NCBI GenBank assembly: GCA_945862325.1 | Contig: CAMAXZ010000019.1 | Coordinates: 1 to 64,000, forward strand | DNA from: Klebsiella pneumoniae | GTDB taxonomy: Bacteria; Myxococcota_A; UBA796; SXON01 | DNA length: 64,000 nt | Direction of reading: 5' to 3' | Shown: in pieces, positions 57,739-64,000 of the stretch | Layout: each line of letters opens with the position of its first letter | Position numbering within the stretch: the first letter of the stretch is position 1 | Program-made: the position numbers and the translations under genes | Notes under the pieces: model-generated | Database searches by the model: none | Told to the model about the DNA's origin: nothing | What the model saw: the letters and a program-made list of their open reading frames with translations, nothing else

Positions 57739-58212
57739 CTACCGACCCGGCGTCGGGACGTCCGTGACCATGCGGCGGTAGTCCGAGCCCGACGCGTGAC
57801 ACCCGGCGCAGCCGGCGTTGTCTTCGGCCTTCGTGGCAGCACCGTCGGCCGCGCCGTAGGACACCCAGAGCCAGCCGGTCTCGGCGACGGACGGGTCGTC
57901 GGTCTTCCACATCACCGTGATGTTCCCGTAGGCGTCCGCCGCCGCCTCGTCGCGGTACCCGCGCTTCACGACGATGCTGTCGTCCGCCGCGGCGTCCTCC
58001 GCGTACGAGCCCACCGCCGCGTCGTTCAGCCAGATCTGCACGTACTCGCCGTGGGTGTTGTCGGAGGACGGCTGGACGCCCGTCCACGGATCCTGCTGGG
58101 TCCAGCTCTCGTAGCCGTCGATCTGGGCCCAGAGATCCGTGGCCAGCGCGTCCCGGGCGCCTTGGAGATCTTCGTCGGGCGTGGCGCAGGCGAGAAGCAG
58201 GGTGACGGTCAT
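57739..58212 (-). CDS. Cytochrome P460-like lipoprotein with CxxCH site
   Basis: A 157-residue lipoprotein (MTVTLLLAC, anchor Cys9). The pattern SIVVKRGYRDEAAADAYGNITVMWKTDD, then GWLWVSYG, and CAGCHASGSDYRR (Cys135, Cys138, His139) follows the cytochrome P460 / cytochrome c'-beta family, in which a c-type haem is attached at the C-terminal CxxCH. Members oxidise hydroxylamine or bind NO; the P460 cross-link lysine cannot be identified here. It lies 13 bases beyond the start of the DUF2293 gene on the same strand. GGAG precedes the ATG. Confidence 0.82.
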   Translation of the reverse strand: MTVTLLLACATPDEDLQGARDALATDLWAQIDGYESWTQQDPWTGVQPSSDNTHGEYVQIWLNDAAVGSYAEDAAADDSIVVKRGYRDEAAADAYGNITVMWKTDDPSVAETGWLWVSYGAADGAATKAEDNAGCAGCHASGSDYRRMVTDVPTPGR

Positions 58213-58408
58213 CGCGGTCTCCGTGGCGGCATGATGCCACGTCCGCCGGGCCTCCGCGCGCGTCTCTGTGCCCCATCGGCAGGCCACGGGGCCATCCATG
58301 CGGGCGGGCTAATGGCAACATGCTGATGCGTGCACTTCACCTCACGGGTGCCGGGAGCTACCTGGGGTGCGTCCGGCGGCCGTCGCCGCCTTCGACCCGG
58401 AGTGAACC

Positions 58409-59257
58409 ATGCCCCGCACCGTCCTCGTCCTCGCCGCCACCGGCACCACCGGCCGTGCCACCGTCCAGTCTCTCCTCGGCCGCGGCGCGCGGGTGCGCGC
58501 CGGCACCCGCACCCCCGCCACCGCCGGCTTCCCGGCCGAGGTCGAGGTGGTCGCGTTCTCCTACGACGACCGTTCCACCTGGGCGCCCGCCTTCGCCGGC
58601 GTCGAGGCGCTCTACCTCGCCGTGCCCCCGTTCCGGCCGGACGAGGTGGCGCTCGGCCGGGACCTCGTGGCGGCGGCGAAGTCCGCCGGCGTCCGGCGGA
58701 TCGTCAAGCTCTCGGCGGCGGGCGTGGAGAACGCGCCCGAGTCGGGCCACCGGCAGGTGGAGGTCCTCGTGGAGGCCTCCGGCCTGGCGTGGGTGCACCT
58801 GCGGCCCTCCTTCTTCCACGAGAACTTCGTCGAGTTCTACGGGGCCACCATCCGCGCCGACGGGGCGATCTACCTCCCGGCCGGAGCGGGCCGCACCGGC
58901 TTCATCGCCGCTTCCGACATCGGCGCGGCGGCGGCCGTGGCGCTGCTCGGCGACGTGACCGGCGAAGCCTGGACCCTCACCGGTCCCGAGTCGCTCGATC
59001 ATGCCCAGGTGGCCGCGGCGATCGAGGGCGTGCTCGGTCGACCGGTCCGCTACGTCGACGTCTCGCCGGAGGACCATGTGGCCGGCATGCGGTCCCACGG
59101 CATGCCGGAGGAGGCCGTGCACACCATGAGCTGGCTCTACGGCATGGTGCGCGCGGGCTACACCGGCGGGCTGTCGGGGGACCTGGCGCGGGCCACCGGG
59201 AGCGAGGGCGTTCGCTTCGTGGACTGGGCCAAGGCGAACGCCGCGCATTGGGCGTGA
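58409..59257 (+). CDS. NmrA-like NAD(P)-binding oxidoreductase
   Basis: A 282-residue atypical short-chain dehydrogenase. The Rossmann motif is LVLAATGTTGRATVQSLLGRGARVRAGTR (GxxGxxG, residues 10-18 region), with GVEALYLAVPP, VRRIVKLSAAG and RPSFFHENF (usual 'lRp..f.en'). The catalytic YxxxK of true dehydrogenases is missing, as usual in NmrA-like redox sensors or NAD(P)H:quinone oxidoreductases. GGAGTGAACC precedes the ATG. In the 196 bases upstream there is no other gene; a CTAATGGC stretch near 58312 could be part of a promoter. Confidence 0.9.
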   Translation: MPRTVLVLAATGTTGRATVQSLLGRGARVRAGTRTPATAGFPAEVEVVAFSYDDRSTWAPAFAGVEALYLAVPPFRPDEVALGRDLVAAAKSAGVRRIVKLSAAGVENAPESGHRQVEVLVEASGLAWVHLRPSFFHENFVEFYGATIRADGAIYLPAGAGRTGFIAASDIGAAAAVALLGDVTGEAWTLTGPESLDHAQVAAAIEGVLGRPVRYVDVSPEDHVAGMRSHGMPEEAVHTMSWLYGMVRAGYTGGLSGDLARATGSEGVRFVDWAKANAAHWA

Positions 59258-59282
59258 GGCCGGGTCGGGCGACCCGCTCGGA

Positions 59283-60905
59283 TCACTCCGTCCGCAGCCC
59301 CGGCGCCTCTCGTCCCATCGCCTGGACGTAGGCGTCGTAGCTGCCGTGGAACACGCGCGGGCCGTCGGGTCCCAGCTCGCACACCTCGGTCGACAATGCG
59401 CGTAGGAACGCGCGATCGTGCGAAACGAAGACGAGGGTGCCGTCGTAGTCCGCGAGGGCCTTGACCAGGGCGCGCTTCGTCAGGATGTCCAGGTGATTGG
59501 TCGGCTCGTCGAGCACCATGAGGTTCGGCGCGTCGTAGAGGAGCTTCGCGAGGGCGAGCCTCGACTTCTCGCCGCCGGACAGCACGTGCACCGGCTTGTC
59601 GACGTCGTCGCCGGAGAAGCCGAACGCGCCGGCGAGGTTTCGTAGGGTGCCCTGACCGGCGCGCGGGGCGTGGGCTTCGAGCTCCTCGAGGATCGTGCGA
59701 TCGCTGTCGAGCTGCTCGACCTGATGCTGCGAGAAGTACCCGAGCGACACGCTCGCGCCGATCGTCACGTCGCCCTCGTCGGGGTCGAGCACGCCCGCCA
59801 TCATCTTCAGGAGGGTGGTCTTTCCCGCGCCGTTCTCGCCCATGATCGCCCAGCGCTCGCCGCGGCGCACGAGGAGCTCCACGCGGTCGTGGACCTTGCG
59901 CGTGCCGTAGCGCTTGCTGGCGCCCTTCACCGCGATGACGTCGTTGCCGCTCCGGTCGGGCTTGCGGAACGCGAAGTGCCGCTCGACGAACCGGCGCGGC
60001 GGCTCGATCTTCTCGATCTTCTCGATCTTCTTCGCCCGGCTCTGCACCTGGCTCGCCTTGCTCGGCTGCTTCTTGAAGCGCTCGATGAACCGGAGCTCTT
60101 TGGCGAGCATCGCCTGCTGCTTCTCGTACTCCGCCTCGCGCTGCGCGGCGTCGAGGGCCCGCGCGCGCTCGTAGGTGTCGTAGTCGCCCGTGTAGGAGCG
60201 CACGCGCCCGCCGTCGATCTCGACGATGCGGCGGGCGACACGGTTCATCACGTCGCGATCGTGGCACGTCATCAGGACGGCGCTCGCCGTGTCGCGCAGC
60301 CAGGCCTCGAGCCACACGATGCTCTCGATGTCGAGGTAGTTCGTCGGTTCGTCCAGGAGGAGCACGTCCGGCTGCATCAGCAGCATGCGCGCGAGCTGCA
60401 CGCGCATCCGCCAGCCGCCGGACAGCGCGCCGACCTTGCCGTCCATCTGCTCCTGACTGAAGCCCAGCCCATGCAGGATGGTCCGCGCGCGGGCGTCGAG
60501 GTCGTACCCCCCGCCCTCCTGGTAGCGGGCCTGGACCTCGCCGTAGCGCTCGATGACCGCGTCGTAGTCGGGCGCGTCGACGTCGCCGAGGCGCTCCTCG
60601 AGGGCCTGGAGCTCGGTGCCGAGCGCGGCGAGCTCGCCGGCGCCGGCCAGGGTCTCGCCGAGCACGTCGCGGTCGCCGTGTTCGGCGAAGTCCTGGCGGA
60701 AGTACCCGATCGAGACGCGTCGGGGGCGCTCGACGACGCCTTCGTCGGGGCGCTCCTCGCCCATGATGAGGCGGAAGATCGTCGTTTTTCCGGATCCGTT
60801 GGCGCCGACGAGGCCGACCTTCTCTCCCGGGTTCAGGGAGAAGGACGCGTCGAGGAACAGCACCTGGCGCCCATGCTGCATCGTCACCCCGGAGAACTCG
60901 ATCAC
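59283..60905 (-). CDS. ABC-F family ATPase (ribosome-associated, Uup/YheS-like)
   Basis: A 540-residue protein with two ABC domains and no membrane part. First domain: [17 protein letters not shown] (Walker A), [35 protein letters not shown]. The P-site tRNA interaction motif linker follows, with the Lys/Arg-rich segment [26 protein letters not shown] (about 240-266). Second domain: [18 protein letters not shown] and [37 protein letters not shown] proteins act on the ribosome in translation or antibiotic resistance. It starts with GTG. A GATAGG box lies 26 bases before the start, inside a palindrome shared with guaA. Confidence 0.93.
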   Translation of the reverse strand: MIEFSGVTMQHGRQVLFLDASFSLNPGEKVGLVGANGSGKTTIFRLIMGEERPDEGVVERPRRVSIGYFRQDFAEHGDRDVLGETLAGAGELAALGTELQALEERLGDVDAPDYDAVIERYGEVQARYQEGGGYDLDARARTILHGLGFSQEQMDGKVGALSGGWRMRVQLARMLLMQPDVLLLDEPTNYLDIESIVWLEAWLRDTASAVLMTCHDRDVMNRVARRIVEIDGGRVRSYTGDYDTYERARALDAAQREAEYEKQQAMLAKELRFIERFKKQPSKASQVQSRAKKIEKIEKIEPPRRFVERHFAFRKPDRSGNDVIAVKGASKRYGTRKVHDRVELLVRRGERWAIMGENGAGKTTLLKMMAGVLDPDEGDVTIGASVSLGYFSQHQVEQLDSDRTILEELEAHAPRAGQGTLRNLAGAFGFSGDDVDKPVHVLSGGEKSRLALAKLLYDAPNLMVLDEPTNHLDILTKRALVKALADYDGTLVFVSHDRAFLRALSTEVCELGPDGPRVFHGSYDAYVQAMGREAPGLRTE

Positions 60906-60930
60906 CCGTCACCCCGCGCTTCGGGCGCGG

Positions 60931-60960
60931 GCCTATCCCGGCCCGCGCGGCGGGATAGGC
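60931..60960. promoter_or_regulatory. Perfect palindrome with divergent GATAGG boxes (ABC-F / guaA)
   Basis: GCCTATCCCG (60931-60940), a 10-base centre, CGGGATAGGC (60951-60960): perfect 10-base arms. Each arm contains GATAGG in the outward direction, 9 bases before the guaA ATG and 26 bases before the ABC-F GTG. It may be a paired promoter or a repressor site covering both promoters. Confidence 0.5.
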
Positions 60961-60968
60961 GCGCGGAC

Positions 60969-62498
<1,530 letters not shown>

Positions 62499-62517
62499 CG
62501 GTCGCGGGGTGAACGCG

Positions 62518-62581
62518 GCGTTTCAATCGCGCGCGGCTTGAAACGCATCGCCCCGAATCGTGAAACGTGTCGCTCCATAAT
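62518..62581 (+). promoter_or_regulatory. Operator-like repeats and promoter of persulfide-dioxygenase-like gene
   Basis: GCGTTTCAA (62518-62526) and TTGAAACGC (62538-62546) form a perfect 9-base inverted repeat 11 bases apart. A third half-site TGAAACG lies at 62561-62567, 22 bases after the second. A CATAAT -10 candidate is at 62576-62581, so the third half-site overlaps the -35 position. It lies right behind guaA, but no T-run follows, so it is not a typical terminator. Confidence 0.5.
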
Positions 62582-62627
62582 CGGCGTTTGGTCGATGATG
62601 GGCGGGCGGCATCCGTATTGCTCTTCA

Positions 62628-62650
62628 CCATGGCGGAGGCTCTGCCATGG
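62628..62650 (+). promoter_or_regulatory. Start-codon hairpin CCATGGC...GCCATGG
   Basis: Seven-base perfect arms (62628-62634, 62644-62650) enclose a nine-base loop that contains the Shine-Dalgarno GGAGG (62635-62639). The right arm holds the ATG of the downstream gene (62647). If it folds in the mRNA, it would expose the ribosome site in the loop but cover the start codon. Confidence 0.45.
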
Positions 62651-63498
62651 AAGTCAAGGCTCTGTTCGACCCGCGCACCTGGACCGTCACCTACGTCGTG
62701 TGGGACCCGACCACGAAGGACGCGATCGTCATCGACTCGGTGCTCGACTTCGACGCCGCGAGCGGAAAGGTGTGGAGGGAGTCCCTCGACGCCCTGTTCG
62801 CGTTCGTCGAGGCCGACGCGCTGCGGGTGCGCGCGGTGTTCGAGACCCACGCCCACGCCGACCACCTGACCGGGGCGCAGGCGATCAAGGAGCGCACCGG
62901 CGCGCCGATCGTCATCGGCGCGGCGATCTCGGCGGTGCAGCAGGTGTTCGCCCCGGTGTTCGACCTCGACATCGCGACCGACGGCAGCCAGTTCGACGTG
63001 CGGCTCGGCGACGGCGAGCGGTACTCGGCCGGCAGCCTGACCGTTCAGGCGCTCCACACCCCCGGGCACACCCCCGCGTGTGTCAGCTACCGCGTGGGCG
63101 ACGCGGTCTTCACCGGCGACGCGCTGTTCATGCCCGACTACGGCGTCGGTCGCTGCGACTTCCCCGCGGGGAGCGCGGCGACGCTCTACGACTCCGTGCA
63201 CGGGGCCCTCTACGGGCTTCCGCGCGAGACCCGCGTGTTCGTCGGGCACGACTACATGCCCGGCGGACGCGCGCCCGCGTGGGAGACGACGATCGGCGCG
63301 TCGATCGACGAGAACATCCACATCTCCGGCGCGACCACCCGCGAGGAGTTCATCGCCTTCCGCACCGCGCGCGACGCGACGTTGGCCGCCCCGCGCCTGC
63401 TCTACCCGAGCGTGCAGGTGAACATCGACGCGGGCCGCCTCCCCGCGGCACGCGCGAACGGCCGTCGCTACCTCGTGACGCCGCTGCGCGTCGTGTGA
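62647..63498 (+). CDS. Persulfide dioxygenase-like MBL-fold protein (ETHE1/Blh type)
   Basis: A 283-residue metallo-beta-lactamase-fold protein. [16 protein letters not shown] gives HxHxDH (about residues 68-75); [42 protein letters not shown] gives the next His and Asp and the ETHE1-type 'D.GR.D', and VFVGHDY gives the last His. ETHE1 and Blh proteins are Fe(II) enzymes that oxidise glutathione persulfide to sulfite. A rhodanese or sulfide:quinone reductase is not visible nearby. The operator-like repeats and the hairpin at its start suggest tight control, perhaps by sulfide or redox state. Confidence 0.88.
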   Translation: MEVKALFDPRTWTVTYVVWDPTTKDAIVIDSVLDFDAASGKVWRESLDALFAFVEADALRVRAVFETHAHADHLTGAQAIKERTGAPIVIGAAISAVQQVFAPVFDLDIATDGSQFDVRLGDGERYSAGSLTVQALHTPGHTPACVSYRVGDAVFTGDALFMPDYGVGRCDFPAGSAATLYDSVHGALYGLPRETRVFVGHDYMPGGRAPAWETTIGASIDENIHISGATTREEFIAFRTARDATLAAPRLLYPSVQVNIDAGRLPAARANGRRYLVTPLRVV

Positions 63499-63507
63499 CG
63501 AGCGACC

Positions 63508-64000
63508 TCACCGCGCCCGCAGCCGCTCCATGAGGGCGGCTTCGGGCGCCGGCCTCCCGTAGTGGAAGCCCTGGAGACGGGTGCAGCCGAGCCCACGGAG
63601 CTGTGCGGCCTGCTCCGGGCGCTCGACGCCCTCGGCGACGATCGCGCGGCCGAGCTCGGCCGCGAACCGAATCACCGCGCGGCACGTGGCGCCCTGGTCG
63701 GTGAGCAGACCGGCGACGAAGCTGCGGTCGATCTTGACGATCTGGATCGGCAGCCGCTCGAGCCGGCTCAAGGACGAGTATCCCAGGCCGAAGTCGTCGA
63801 GCGCGAACTGCACGCCGAGGGCGCCGAGCGCCGCCATGTCGGCGTTCCAGCGGCGCTCGTTCCTGGAGAACAGCGACTCGGTCAGCTCGATGCACAGGCT
63901 CGACGGGGGGAGGCCCGACGCGCGGAGCGCCGCGCCGACGTCGGCGACGAAGTCCTCGGCGTCGAACCGGCGTGCCGATTGATTGACCGACATGGAGAGG
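63508..64000 (-). CDS. EAL-domain c-di-GMP phosphodiesterase (partial, N-terminus beyond window)
   Basis: The C-terminal 164 residues of an EAL domain. The order SVNQSARRF, SLCIELTES (ExT/N motif), FALDDFGLGYSSLSRLERLPIQIVKIDRSFV (DDFGTG-type loop) and AIVAEGVERPEQAAQLRGLGCTRLQGFHYGRPA (catalytic E and Q) is fully typical, so the enzyme looks active and would hydrolyse c-di-GMP to pGpG. The start and any sensor or GGDEF domain lie past the right edge. Confidence 0.93.
   Translation of the reverse strand, partial: LSMSVNQSARRFDAEDFVADVGAALRASGLPPSSLCIELTESLFSRNERRWNADMAALGALGVQFALDDFGLGYSSLSRLERLPIQIVKIDRSFVAGLLTDQGATCRAVIRFAAELGRAIVAEGVERPEQAAQLRGLGCTRLQGFHYGRPAPEAALMERLRAR

Noticed and set aside
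62518-62546. Rho-independent terminator after guaA
   Set aside because: The inverted repeat has an 11-base loop and no T-run; the extra half-site downstream fits an operator better.

Overview
The window is very G+C-rich DNA with densely packed genes on both strands; no gene-free stretch exceeds about 250 bases. I saw no rRNA, tRNA, CRISPR array, insertion sequence or prophage gene. The gene content suggests a myxobacterium-like organism (Myxococcota or a related former deltaproteobacterial lineage). The reasons are several eukaryote-like Ser/Thr kinases, a MopE-type metal-binding repeat lipoprotein, many exported lipoproteins with a lipobox, two proteins ending in a Gly-Cys / hydrophobic / Arg-cluster tail like MYXO-CTERM, a HDOD protein, FHA proteins and a type IV pilus retraction ATPase. 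This assignment is inference from gene content; no taxonomic marker was searched.

Layout. 1-2044 (minus): PpsR-type regulator of PEP synthase/PPDK, then a truncated Ser/Thr kinase. 2098-6598 (plus): truncated ligase-like protein, AMACR/CoA-transferase III, KirBac potassium channel, pirin and a PflA-like radical SAM protein, mostly translationally coupled. 6553-11486 (plus): Ycf46-type AAA ATPase, Ycf35-like (DUF1257) protein, TPR protein, DUF2997 protein, zinc-ribbon membrane protein and PilT. 11493-16926: Ser/Thr kinase with PEGA and helix-hairpin-helix, lipoprotein, small membrane proteins, MmgE/PrpD and a subtilase lacking its catalytic Ser. 17051-24775: exported adhesin-like proteins, moaD-moaE-trmB on the minus strand, a vWA lipoprotein and SlyD. 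24782-32616: the 851-aa MopE/lamin-tail lipoprotein, HDOD protein, MazG-like pyrophosphohydrolase, a haem-site lipoprotein, GT2 and Ppx/GppA. 32627-38640: a CusCBA-type monovalent-metal efflux operon led by a small Cys-rich protein. 38651-43140: DUF4397 lipoprotein, MurG, and a JAMM-DinG helicase fusion. 43204-47992: housekeeping block prs, rplY, pth, rpsF, rplI, dnaB, without rpsR. 48102-51541: FHA protein, degenerate histidine kinase with GGDEF-like tail, and a MerR-HTH/receiver protein. 51548-58212: XdhC and a purine-type deaminase, a propeller/coiled-coil exported pair, a METTL20-like methyltransferase, DUF2293 and P460-like proteins. 58409-64000: NmrA-like oxidoreductase, ABC-F ATPase, guaA, ETHE1-like persulfide dioxygenase, and a truncated EAL protein.

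Two things stand out. First, the 6553-10434 cluster looks like a non-photosynthetic version of the poorly understood Ycf46 / DUF1257 / DUF2997 set, here with a TPR protein. Second, many operon-leading genes have a TA-headed -10-like hexamer only about 5-9 bases before the start codon with no Shine-Dalgarno between, which suggests widespread leaderless transcripts; some of these boxes sit in perfect palindromes between divergent genes. Almost all long open frames opposite to these genes are G+C shadows and were left out.
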